From Ulva prolifera (taxonomy: Eukaryota; Chlorophyta; Ulvophyceae; Ulvales; Ulvaceae), in NCBI GenBank assembly GCA_023078555.1, contig CM041204.1, positions 1,708,923-1,772,922 on the forward strand: 64,000 nucleotides of DNA, read 5' to 3'. The notes below the pieces were generated by a model that made no database searches, was not told where the DNA came from, and was given only the letters and a program-made list of their open reading frames with translations. The position numbers and the translations under genes were made by a program. Of the stretch, positions 35,123 to 46,319 are shown piece by piece; position 1 is the stretch's first letter; each line of letters opens with the position of its first letter.

Positions 35123-36195
35123 GTCATAAAACTTTGAACAAATTGGTAAACATGTTGATAGTAGGTTTAATTTTGTATCACTGACGGATTAGCTTCTAGC
35201 GGTGACACGCAGCCGTCCTAAGCTCTGCCCAAGTGTGTCCTCAGGCTGATTGACCTCCAGAAAGGCCGCGAGTCTCCAGAGCCCAAGTTAAGCCTGAATG
35301 TAACCAAATATGTTCCCGTGAAAGGATATACACGCTTTGATCGCGCTGTTCGTGAGCATCGTAACAGCGCTGGCCGACCGAGTCATCCTCGAGACAGGCA
35401 CAGTGCAACTGCGTCCGTAGACCACAACGAACCGGATAAAGCATATCATGCGTCAATGTCATATTGAACATGGTCATTTCGGTTGAAATCACATCAAAAG
35501 GCGACTGTTTCTGCTCCGACCTATCCGCCCTTGTCAGGCCCGCCCTTGTAACATGAGCCAGGACGTGTACAGACGATGGTGAGGTCGCCGCTCATAACTC
35601 GCCACGTAAGGTCGCGCTCATGTGTTATGGGCGACCACCACAGTAGACGTCATGAGGTCACAAGTCCGCCCCTGAATGACCTTGTGCAGTTCCAATACTT
35701 GGCGCTGTCCGTCGCGCCAGCGGCCGTATGCACCAAGTATGCCCCGTGACATGCACCTGCATCATATGCGGTAGCAGCTACACAGACAAAAGGCCCCGTA
35801 CGCGTCTGACGAATTCGCGTCGCTCACAGGCCATCCGGCGTGAGCGGCGGGTTGCTCCTTGGAGTCCCCGTCCGTTCGGTTTGCTTGCCCTTTGGCCTTC
35901 ACCTCGGGCCTGCCTGGCTCACCCCAGCCCGTAGGGTGTGAGGCAGATGCATACCGGCCGCGCCTCAATCAGTGATTGAGGCGCGGCCGCGATGCGTCTC
36001 GTGCAGTTTGGGACTGGCTTTGGCACAAAGCCCGGGGTGAGATATCATATGGGCTGCACGGGGAGTCTGATATGCTGCGGTGCAGCTGCAGGCAGGGGCC
36101 GGGCATCTGGGGCTGGCGCCCCCTCGCAGTCATGTGGCATGGCCGGGCAGTCTCGTGTTGTGCCACTTTGTGCGTCACGGTGACTGCGCCGATGG
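35123..36195. other. Intergenic, no gene recognised
   Basis: Short overlapping frames only. A palindromic stretch, GCGCCTCAATCAGTGATTGAG, lies near 35960. Confidence 0.45.
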
Positions 36196-36209
36196 CTTGG
36201 TAGATGTGT

Positions 36210-36459
36210 TACAAAGGAAAAAGCCGGAGGGGCCGGTAGCACCGCCAGGACCAAAAGGGAGAGCACGAACAACGCAATGCGCACGCAGCAGGAGAGCAAC
36301 AGCCAACGCCAAGGCAGAACAAGCACCCACACACCCCCACGCTCCCACACACTACCACACGAACCACACACCGAAACCCGACCTACGCACCCACGCACCC
36401 GCACGCGGCCCAGACCCAAACCCAAACACACACCCAAGCACCCACAACCCACACGCCAA
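36210..36459 (-). mobile_element. Family B LINE, 250-bp truncated copy with target-site duplication
   Basis: In minus orientation the element ends GGCGGTGCTACCGGCCCC, then TCCGGCTTTTTCCTTTGTA. It is flanked by 14-bp perfect direct repeats CTTGGTAGATGTGT at 36196-36209 and 36460-36473. Long duplications of variable length mark target-primed reverse transcription, so this copy shows that the family is a retroelement rather than an inverted-repeat DNA element. Confidence 0.9.
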
Positions 36460-36473
36460 CTTGGTAGATGTGT

Positions 36474-38179
36474 GTGCGAATGGGCTGAGCTTACCTCAAT
36501 GTGGGTGTGTACATGGTGTTGGTTGTCTGGGTATGGGGGGTGAGGGGACTTGGCGTCTTCCTGCGTTGGTTCGGTCGCTCTGGGTTCTGCTTCTGCTGGC
36601 TGTGGCTTGGGTGTGATGTGCTGGACTGCTGGACAAATCTTACGCTGAAATTATTCACGCAGTTCTGACCGCCTCATTGTTTTATGGTGAAATGGCAGCG
36701 CTGGCCATGTATTTGGATGCCAGCATGCTATGGCCAGCCTGCAATTCACACACCAGTCGAGGAAGCAAGAGGACAACCAGCTGTGTCCACATGCGGCAAG
36801 CTTTTGATTGCTTCCTCATTCGAACATGTTCAGCCCATGCACAGGATTTTCAATATATTCAGCCCATGCACAGGTTGACTGAAATACACGACACCGACGG
36901 ACCGAGACATGTTACGGCCCTGTGGTGTGTACTCTGCGAATGGTTGTTGGGCCGCACGCGCTCATGCTTGGAAGGGTGTTCGAAGATCTGAAACCCGTCA
37001 GATCGAAGCCGGCTGATACCCATCACCAAATCGTGGCCGCCCTGGTCAGAATTCACTGTAGCGCCTGCTGCGCACGTCCTCACGGCTGGGCTGTTCTTAG
37101 TCGTTCATGTCAGTGCAGCGCGAACACATACCTTCCACAGCTGTCTCTAGATCTACAGATACATACCGTCCGTCCAAACTTCTGTAAAACAATGTCCAAC
37201 AGATAGATACTGCGGCATGCGCAGGCCCGTATGCCGCGGCCGCGGAGTAACTCGAAGTATTCACGGCAGGTGTCGCAGAAAGCATAACAAGAGTCTTTTG
37301 TGAGATATTTGTGGAGCAATGGTCGCCCTGCGCGATCACGTCAGAACAGCTGGACGTGATTCAATCGATGGTCTCGACTGTTTCAAGTGTACTCGAGCTC
37401 CACGGTGCGCAATGCTGGACATGCTCCACTCCCCAATCCCACTTGTAAATCGTTTGCGACAGCTTCTGTGTAGCTTGGCTCTTGCCTGCTCGAATGATGT
37501 TCACTCGCGCGCGGGATTGGGCTTGCAATTGCTACATGCAGCTCTTATCTTCGTGCATGCACACCTGCCTCGAGCTCGTCGTAGCGCACTTGGCTGGGCG
37601 CCGCGGACTCACGTTCCTACCTCACGCCTGATCTGCAGTACGTTTTTCATACCCGAGCCAGGCGTGTTTTCAACCATCAGGACGCCGGGAGCCGTCTCGG
37701 ATCCTTCTGGGTGCGTGCATCTCGATATCGTGACTAATCATCTTGTTGGAAGCTGCCTGGCCGGGGCTCGCACTGCTGTGCTGTGCGAGTTGATTTGTCA
37801 AGGCCCGTGTCCTCTTGTGTATCGAGTCAGTCATCAATACTGTCAGGTACTCTTTTAGGACCATGCAAGCAGAACAGTGGCTAAATATTGAGGTAACAGT
37901 TCGAACTGATCAGCCTGTGCAAGTGCGCAGTACTGTCTCAACATTGTATATGCTTCACCCGTTCAAATATATTCAGTGATCATGCTGAGGTCGCATTGTC
38001 ATGACAATTGCGTGGTGATGATCCAGGGCCTGGCGTGGGAAGCAGACCCATTGCATGCATGTCCAATGGGTGTGCACACCCCAAAACCGCAGCATACATG
38101 AATTGCAGCTGATGCTGGGCATGCTGGACATGCCACAGTGTAGCAGCATCCTACTCGGGCAGAACGCCTGACACTGTGA
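36474..38179. other. Intergenic, one unassigned open frame
   Basis: The plus-strand frame at 37319-37858 (179 codons) has no recognised domain. No splice signals or similarity to neighbours support it. The rest holds nothing I can name. Confidence 0.4.
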
Positions 38180-38223
38180 CAGGCAGTCACATCTACCTCT
38201 CGAGAGGTAGATGTGACTGCCTG
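38180..38223. repeat. Perfect 44-bp palindrome
   Basis: The 22-base arms contain GGCAGTCACATCTACCTCTC and its complement and meet at TCTC/GAGA without a spacer. Confidence 0.97.
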
Positions 38224-38228
38224 CCAAT

Positions 38229-38273
38229 GACAATGTGACATGCTTTGACAACCGTAAAGCATGTCACATTGTC
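38229..38273. repeat. Hairpin, 18-bp perfect stem and 9-base loop
   Basis: GACAATGTGACATGCTTT pairs exactly with AAAGCATGTCACATTGTC across the loop GACAACCGT. It lies 5 bp after the 44-bp palindrome. Confidence 0.97.
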
Positions 38274-38318
38274 TCTCGGGATCAACATGTTGGCCCACTC
38301 ATGTGGCAAGTACAGTGT

Positions 38319-38357
38319 GGCAATCCAGTTGTATAGCGGCCACATCACTGGATTGCC
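38319..38357. mobile_element. Palindromic mini-element (39 bp)
   Basis: GGCAATCCAGT and ACTGGATTGCC bracket TGTATAGCGGCCACATC. The element matches the reverse complement of 13517-13553 at about 35 of 37 positions. Confidence 0.78.
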
Positions 38358-38434
38358 CTATACAGAGTGTTGATTTGCAAGTTATCTTACATTTCATGAT
38401 TGATCAATTGGGGGGATGTTATCTTGCAATTATA

Positions 38435-38461
38435 CCCCCCCCCCCCCCCCCCCCCCCCCCC
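38435..38461. repeat. Poly(C) tract, 27 C
   Basis: An isolated C run, not linked to a recognisable LINE end. Confidence 0.95.
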
Positions 38462-39184
38462 AAGCCGCACAGACCTTGAAAGTGCCGCATTTGTCTGCGT
38501 AGCGTGAAAGTGCCGCATTTGTCTGCGTAGCGGCATGGCCATCACGACGGCATAGTGTCATAGATCAAGCCATGGCCATGCATGCATTGCCAGTGTTGCC
38601 GCATCAGTGTTACCCAAACTCATAAGCTCACGAGCTAGCCCCGGCTCACTGCATGCATGCAACTGCAGTGCACCAGTGGCAGTGCATCAATTACAACATG
38701 CAGTGGCTAAGGGCTTGCGCGGGGCACCGCCGCACATGTGCCTCAGGCGGGGCACACCAGCAGCGCTGCATGCATGCGATGCAGCTCACAGGCGCGCACA
38801 TGTGCCTCAGGCCTACGGCGAGTCCCCCTACAACATCATGATGCACCGAAGACCATGACCACTTGTCGCTCAAAACCTGAACATGAATCGCGCACAGCAT
38901 GTGCTGCTCTCAGACTCGTACCTCATAGGCCTAGGCCTGCTGGCATAGCTAGAGATGCTGTTCTGAGCCTTTTGTTGTGCATGCAGCGACCTCGTTTGAT
39001 CTGGCGGCAGGCACGTGCATGGGCCGAGCCAAGCGGATGCTCCGGAGACCCGGCCGGGTCTGAAACACAGGCCATCGCGAATCCGAGACCTCGAGAGGTG
39101 ACCCGTATACGTAGTGGACCCCTCACGCCACATATCTACAGGCGCTGCAGCTCCGAGGCTGACTGGTAGTACAGGTGTGCCCTG
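38462..39184. other. Upstream region of the receptor-like kinase gene
   Basis: A short direct repeat, AAAGTGCCGCATTTGTCTGC, occurs twice at about 38475-38530. A missing signal-peptide exon of the kinase gene should lie here, but none was recognised. Confidence 0.4.
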
Positions 39185-42100
39185 ATGGTGACGGTGGTGC
39201 GCGGCGCGCAAGAGCTGCAGGCCGCGGTGGCCGCAGGGGCTCGCGACATCGAGATCCGCAGCCACCTCAACCTCACCGCCCTCCAGCCCCTGGAGGACCC
39301 TGATGGATTTGACGCCCCTTCTCATCTGATGCATGTGGACAGCGCGATCCGATCGATGAGGGTGCGGCCTCGAACATGCAGACATGTGCGCGGGCTCTGT
39401 GGCCCTTTATACCTGTTCCGAGCTGCATGCCTGTCACTGCCACAGCGCCTGGGTAGCTGTAGGATTGGTGCCTCTGAGATACCTCATTAACACCGAGGCT
39501 AGTCCTGAGTTTTGGAGTTGTACACGGCAATGCCCAGCAGGTCGACCCCGGACACAGACCCCACGTCGAACCCGAAGACAGCATCACACCACAGCCACTC
39601 ACATCACAGCCACCCACATCACACCACAGCGCGCATGCTCTGGGGCACTGGTGTGCTTGTGCGTTTCCATGGCGGTGCCACCGGCCTCTATGACTTTCTC
39701 CTTTTGACACATATGACACATATGTCACATATACATGCATACCTGGCCATGGAATCATTGATGATGATCGTGCGTGCGGAGCCTGGCCGCGCCACCGCCA
39801 CCGCCACCGCCTCCGTGGCCCAGCACAATTCACAAAACACGAGCCCGTGTGGATCCCGGGGTCACATGCGGTCCCATTCACTCATATATAGTTGTCAACG
39901 CCATCTTAAGAATGCAGCTCATTGAATCATATGGACTTGACTTTACATTACTCTGTACACGATCAGAGGCCCCGCACGAGACTATTCTGCATGAGAAAGG
40001 GTCGACAGGGGCGCACATGGCTGCTGCGTGATGTGTACATTGAACTCAGACTAGGCTGCATATGCGCCGCTTTGCAAGGTCGCGATCGTGGGATAGCAGA
40101 TATCGAGGCCTTCCAGGGTCCATGCGTGCATATGTTTTGTACTAGTAGGGGTCACGTGCTGTGATGCGCACTCACTGTGCATGCAGGGAGTCTGCGAGGA
40201 GGCACCGCCCAGCATTGTCGGCGCAGACGCAGTCCACCTGAAGCCACGGCAGTGCGTGGTCACCGTTGGAGGCTCCATGATGCAGTTCCTAGGCGGCCGC
40301 CAGTGGCTCGACAACCTCCTCTTCCGCCTGCAGCGCACCCGTGTGGACCCCGGCTTCACCCTGATTGATGTCTACATGTCGGGGGCGTTCTCTTCGACCG
40401 GAGATTCCCCGGAGCCCGTGTCTCATGTGTATCTCACCAACGTGACGGTGCAGGGCGACCGCTTCCGCGCTGGATCGGCGGCTGTGCTCAACGCCACAAG
40501 CTCCTCGAGGGTGCTAGTGGAAGGTACGCGTGTGCTCGCAGCTTCTGCTATGCATGCATACAAGTCACACACATGCTCACGAACGAGGACATTCCTGTGG
40601 AGATCTTGATGTGAGTGTATTTTGCAGACTGTGAGTTCAAGGACATATTCGGCGGCACAATCGGCATGTTTCACCTGTCTGGCAGATCATCGGCCGCATT
40701 CGTCCGCACCAGCTTCCGCAACATCAGCCTGAATGGAGCGATCGTCGACGTCGGCGGCGGCGGCATCGTGCAGTTCACAAACACCACGTTCGCCGAAGTC
40801 CAGGTGCCAGATGACACCTGGGTCACCGCCAACTACGATGATTACACCGACTCTTGGGCATATGAGTTCAACCAATGGGGGAGCCTACGCGGCGTTTCTA
40901 ATCCGGATATTCCACTTGACAGCAACCAGCACGTCCCGCGCGTGCGTGCTCCACGGCCTGAGGGGCGAGGAGCGCCCGGCCCCGGTGATCCCGGCAGTGC
41001 AATTGGCGCGTGTGCGGCTGACGAGGCATACGTTGTGCCGTACGCCATGCTCTACAATGAGGCATATGCTGTAGGAGAGACGCTGTGGCAGAACTCCAAC
41101 AATGCCTACAGCTACACAGGGGACTACGAGGACAGTACTAGTCCTGGGCCTGGATCTGCAGTGACGCCTGACAACACTGCCGACAGCCCCAGCGACTCGC
41201 CAGCCAACGTTCAAGGTGTGCAGCCCACGAGCCAGGCAGAGTCGACATGTGGGCGCTGTATGCATATGCATGAGTCTCCCTGAAAACAGCGTCGGCCGAG
41301 GAGGGCTGCCAACATGTTCTCTGTACAGAGAACATGCTGTCCGAAGCGCGCTCAGTCACTGACTGCACTTGCTGATACAGAAAATATAAAAAATACTCAG
41401 CAGCCTGCAGGTGGCATGCAGCAGTGTTGGGTCGCTTTGCAGCATTTCGGGGCTGCCACCCAGAAATTAGACCTGAATATTCGGAATGGTTACATATGGA
41501 TTCATTAATGGGGCCCGACGACCCAACAATGACCTGCAGTGCAGCCGTGTCCAAATGTACATCTGCACATGCAGTGTTGTCGGAGATGCCGTTTGCCAAC
41601 AACAGTCTCGTGATGTCTGTCAGCCTTATAATCGGTGGCTTTCGGTCAGCATGGTGCTGATCTGCAATGCATGTCATACTTCAGAAAGCCCTTGATCTAT
41701 GCATGGGTCAGCATGAGAATGCGAGCGTACATGTGCATTGTATTTCTGTACATACAGCCCAGGGTGAACACTGGCAGCAAACTGTTGCAAGGCCCCGTCG
41801 GACTAGCTAGTCCTCTATAGATTTCGATCTGTCCTGGTCCTCCAAGGATGCACTGAGCAGGCGACATCTAGTTGCGATTGACTTCCGATCGGTGTGGTGT
41901 CGAAGAACTGGTGTACATGTGGTGACGGCAGTGGTGATCTTTGGTGCAGTTGAGCCTGAGAGTGGTGACGCCAATGCGCCGGCCAGTGCCGCCAACGTAG
42001 ATCCGTCTGAATGGCTGCCAGAGGTACCTTTTCTCACTCCAAATGACACCTGGATCATCGACACGCGCAGTAGCCTCCCGCAGTACCACTCACGAGACGC

Positions 42101-45100
42101 GCCCGCAAACACAACTGAGATGGAGGGCCCCAATTCTCCATCCAACTTGACCCAGATGTCTCCCTCAGAGGCCGCAACTCCAGCTTCAGCGCTTGACGGA
42201 AATGGCGACTCAGGAGCATCTTCATGTGTCAAGCTCATCCCAGTGCTCGACATGTCCGAGGTCGTCGAACATGGCGGTGATGTGTTTGTCGCTGGATTAA
42301 ATGGCAGCCCACGCCCTTCAGGGTCGCTGAGCCGGACCCAGACCATAATGGTGGCATCTGCGGCGGTGGTGGCGCTTGCTGTGATGATGGGTGCGGCTGT
42401 GATGCTCTGGAGGTCTCTGCGTGCGAGGCGGCGGCGACGGCATAGCAGACTCCTCGCCGCCGCGGACACGCACCATGTGGAAAGCAATCCCATACAGGAG
42501 GTGTGGGTGTACCTTGACCCTTTCTTTCCTACTAGGTACAGTGCATGATTAGAAATCATGCACTGTACCGGATGCGGATTGTATTCCTGCTTTCCCGGCA
42601 TGCATGTTCGCAGACCTGAACTTGTGAGGATGACCATTATATGATACTGCACTATCATGTGTTCATGTCAGGCTGCTTTGTGCGAACTGCAAGTTGCCCC
42701 AACCTGCCAGTGAGACTATCTCGAGATATTTAAAATGATACTCTCCGCATACAACATGGCTCATTTCGAATCTTCAACTAGCTATATATAGCTGCACATC
42801 TGAGACAGCTGGCCTAGGCGGACTGGCCTGGTGTGTTCTCAGTTGGGCACTACTACACATATCCAATGACTGCAGTGTCACCGCCAAACTTGCTTTAAAG
42901 CTATAGCTCATTGAAAGGAACAAGAATCAATTCACAAGGCTTCACCTGATAATGAGGAGTTGCATGCATGGCTGCGGCGCAGTCATGCGCACATGCATGA
43001 GCTCAGGCAGCGCAGGATACTGATTACTGGTAGTACAAAACACGAAAGCACGTACGCGTCTATGCCCTGCTCAATCGAACCCCTGCATTCACGGTCGGCA
43101 ATCTCCATTGCAGGCCCCCTCAAGCCACCACCGAGCACAGGCAATGCCAGACTCAGCGATGAATGCCGCGTACGAGTACCGGCTTCCCACCCACCTCGCC
43201 CTCATCTCCCGCACGCCAACACCCCTCCAGACAACCATGTCTGGGTCAATGCAGCCAGAATCCATGCAGATGGGATCAGCAGGCACATCAGAGGCAGTGC
43301 ATTCACAGCATGCATATGGCACGGTCAGCACCGGAGAGGACAAGCCAGATGCGACGGTCACATGGCCAGGGCCTCCTCAGCATGGGTGTCCGGAGCCTAT
43401 GCCGCCGCTGCTTCCGACTCCAGCCTCACTACCGCCAAGCTCTACGGCAACGTCACAGCTGCAGGATACGCCGCTGCCAGTGGATGCAGGCGATCCTGTA
43501 CGCGCACAGCATCACATGGGGTCTTCTAGCGTGCATGTTGATGATAATTGCACGCTGGCACATGTATATGTCCCACCCGCTGCGGCCGAGTGCAGAACTG
43601 TAGCGGTCACCACCTCCAGTACTACTGCAAGCGGCGCTCCCGATCTGCACATGCCCCTCCATCACACCGCTCCAGTAACATTCGAGGCCGCTGACAATGA
43701 CCACCGTGGCCAATCTCGAAAGGGTCTCGCAGTCCATATCGATGCCGGTCGAGCGCTGGACAAGCCTGGGCCGGCCTCAACGTCCCCTGGCAACACAGTG
43801 GTGCTGGCGCCATACACCTCCGCTTCGCATTCAGGCCAGCTGCAGCGGGGCGGCCAGTGCAGCGAGGTGGAGGCCTGCGACACCGATGCAGCCAAAGCAC
43901 CCCGGGTGGAGGCTGTGCCAATGTCTGATGGCAATGAGGCTGCCGTCTGGCGGCTCCACCGGCAGCTGGACGGCTTCGGGAGGGATGATCTGTTCTTGGG
44001 CCGCTACGTGATGCTGGGGCGCGCCCGCCGGCGCCGCGGAGGTGCGCCCCTACTCCTGCATGCGTACACCCAGTCGCTGCAGCCTACATGCTTGCAGTTA
44101 ACGTTTCCGCAACCCGCAGCCCCTGGGTACTTGCCCTGCACCTACTAGACTACTTCTACTGCTTCCAGCAGATGCAGGAATGACCTCCCTCACCTGGCCA
44201 AAAACACAGGCATGGTCACTGTGATGACAAGTATGCTGGGATGCATGTGCTGGCATGTCAGTGTCATTGGCGTACTAAAATAAACCGCGATATCGTAGAG
44301 CCACAGTTTTTGCGTGCGCATGAAATAAGATGCAGCGAGTGTGGCCACGCATTTGTCGCAGCCCTACTGCAAGTGCACACGACTTGATGCTGTCGGTCAC
44401 ACATGATTTGAGATCGGACACCTCAGGCAGCACGTTACATGCCGGGGTCGCGGTACAGCTGCAGCTCGCCTCGTGGCCTTTGTCTCTGTAGTGCATCTAC
44501 CGCATGCGTGTACAACTGTCAGTCGCACCATGATACGGAGCACCTCATGAGACACGTGACGCGGCACATTGACAGCGCAGGCCAGGCAGTTGTCCAATTC
44601 GCCCAAGACCCCGGCAGTGGGACTGAGTTTGCAGTGAAATTCTTCCTGGACCGCTCCGACTTCCTCACCGAAATTGCACTCTACGCAACCTCCGCCTCCG
44701 GAGGCAAACGTTCTGAGCTGGCAGCCGCACCAAGTGTACACGCCGAGCTGTCCAGGATCGTTGCGCTCAGCCACATGGCGTCTAGCGCTGTCCGCAGCAG
44801 CGGGTTGGGTGGTGCAGATGCCGTTGAGTCACTGCCGGCGGCTGTTGCCTTGTGCCTGCCTCATGTGGAGGCGGTCTGTGACGGGCAGGGCATCGGTTGC
44901 AATCCCACTGATCCAAGGGGACGGCCGCTGCCTCCATGCATTGTGATGGAGAAAGGGGAAAGCCTGCACGACTGGAGCGACCGTGCCGAGCCGGATCATT
45001 TTACCTCACTCGCCGTGCGCCCTTGTACCCATGGCATGCACCTATCGCACTAGCCTAAGGGTTACGCTATGATGCGGGCCTGGAGGACGCGATCCTGCCG

Positions 45101-45380
45101 GACTGAATTGTGAGTGCGGTTGTGGTGTTCGTGTGTGTGTGAGTGTATGTTGCAGTTGATTCGGATGAGATTCGGTTTCAGTGTTTGTTTTCTCCCGTTC
45201 ACTCTTTTGTAATAATCGCACTAGCCTGCTCTGTATGCGGCATGGTTTTGACATGCAGCCTGCAGCTGTCGTAAGAGCTGGAGGGAGTTGCATGCCCATC
45301 TTGTACAGGGTGTACAGCTGGAAGTTACTCTCTTGCAGGTGCTGTCAAATATCTCTGAGCGCCTCGCCGATCTACACGAA

Positions 45381-45416
<36 letters not shown>

Positions 45417-46319
45417 GTCATGTGGCTGCCGCGTCAGAACCGCTGGACGGTCATCGACTTTGGGTGCGTAGCCCGCATCGGGGAGGACGTACCTCTCAGC
45501 TTCACACTCACGTACGCTGCTCCAGAGGTCGTCCAGTCGTTCCTGTCAGGTGCGCGCCTTGTGCGTGCCGCTGCGGCACAGGACGCGTGGGCTCTCGGGG
45601 TGATGGCGCTTGAGCTACTGACGGGAGCACCAGCCTTCGACCTGGTGACGGAAGGGACAGATGCGGTTCGCATTTCCCCTGACAATGCTAGCAGTGCCAT
45701 TGCGCATGTACGTGTTGACTGCGGGAGCCGGCTTGCTTGCTTCGTCACCCCCTGCAACGTGGTTGTGTCATTTTACTGCGGCGCGCACTGCGGCGAAGGA
45801 TATTAGAACATACGTTTTGCATGCCATGCCTGCCAGTGCCGCATAGAGGCTGCAGTACACCGTGTGACTGTAGCGATATTGCTTGTGTTACTTGTCATGC
45901 ACATAGCTTTTTCCACATGTTAGTTCGTATGTACATGTAGATATGCTCACATTTATCAGCATGATTGCAACACCTCAGGCCTAGGCTACCAGGGCTCACG
46001 CCAAGATCCATACGTATCTCCACATTACCCCTGCTACTCATAAACTGCAGCTTTGTAAGCGCGTACGTGACAAATTCTGCATGAATACAGTAACAACTGT
46101 GAGGCGAGCATGTGAAACGTTCGTATCTACTCGCCGCAGGTGGTTGAGATGCTCAAGGGTGCGCGGCCTCTCCCATGGGAGACGGGCGTCAGCACACAGC
46201 ACACCCAGCGCGCCCAGCATGCGCGGACGGGGCCGCTGGGCACTACAAGAAACCTGACCGGCCCAAGGAAGGACAAGGTGCCCCTTATGACTTGGGGGCT
46301 CGTTGGCAGAGGGCTGTAG
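39185..46319 (+). CDS. Receptor-like protein kinase with beta-helix-like ectodomain (8 exons, about 1187 aa)
   Basis: Exons are 39185-39361, 40187-40523, 40628-41215, 41950-42500, 43114-44041, 44581-45014, 45339-45707 and 46140-46319, in phase throughout. The ectodomain (1-495) starts MVTVVRGAQELQAAVAAGAR. It has LKPRQCVVTVGGSMMQFLGG and strand repeats such as VYLTNVTVQG and GGIVQFTNTTF. A membrane span (TIMVASAAVVALAVMMGAAV, about 497-519) and RRRRR follow, then a 340-residue low-complexity juxtamembrane segment. In the kinase, FAVKFF carries the ATP lysine (about 880), VHRDLKPANV the catalytic loop (1024), DFG is at 1045 and APE at 1066, so it looks active. The glycine loop is degenerate (LGRARRRRGG). 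It should sense something outside the cell and phosphorylate cytoplasmic targets; the ligand is unknown. The ectodomain matches 3320-5849. An exon 4 start at 41932 is also possible, the sequence after PLPWE is atypical, and an upstream signal-peptide exon is probably missing. Confidence 0.85.
39660..39712 (+). mobile_element. Degenerate family B LINE 3' end in intron 1 of the kinase gene
   Basis: GGCGGTGCCACCGGCCTC then TTTCTCCTTTTGACACATAT is a diverged family B terminus next to ACACAT repeats. Confidence 0.5.
41313..41336. repeat. Perfect 24-bp palindrome
   Basis: CATGTTCTCTGT and its complement meet without a spacer, inside intron 3 of the kinase gene. Confidence 0.95.
41422..41531 (+). 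mobile_element. hAT-type miniature element, family 1 (110 bp)
   Basis: The ends are CAGTGTTGGGTCG and ACCCAACAATG. The interior matches the other three copies, with an 8-bp insertion near ATTCATTAATG. Flanks GCATGCAG and ACCTGCAG match at 6 of 8 positions. It lies in intron 3 of the kinase gene. Confidence 0.85.
42535..42569. repeat. Hairpin, 16-bp perfect stem and 3-base loop
   Basis: GGTACAGTGCATGATT pairs with AATCATGCACTGTACC, 35 bp into intron 4 of the kinase gene. In the transcript it would form a strong stem-loop near the 5' splice site. Confidence 0.9.
45055..45216 (+). mobile_element. Family A LINE 3' end inside intron 6 of the kinase gene
   Basis: The insert contains the end of the LINE coding sequence (LRYDAGLEDAILPD plus stop), then 3' untranslated sequence with GATTCGGATGAGATTCGG, and ends CCGTTCACTCTTTTGTAAT. 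It lies in the 324-bp intron between the N- and C-lobe exons of the kinase and does not touch the splice sites. Confidence 0.88.

Noticed and set aside
37319-37858. 179-codon frame as a gene
   Set aside because: No domain, similarity or splice signals were found. Its length is plausible by chance in GC-rich sequence, so it is only mentioned in the regional entry.
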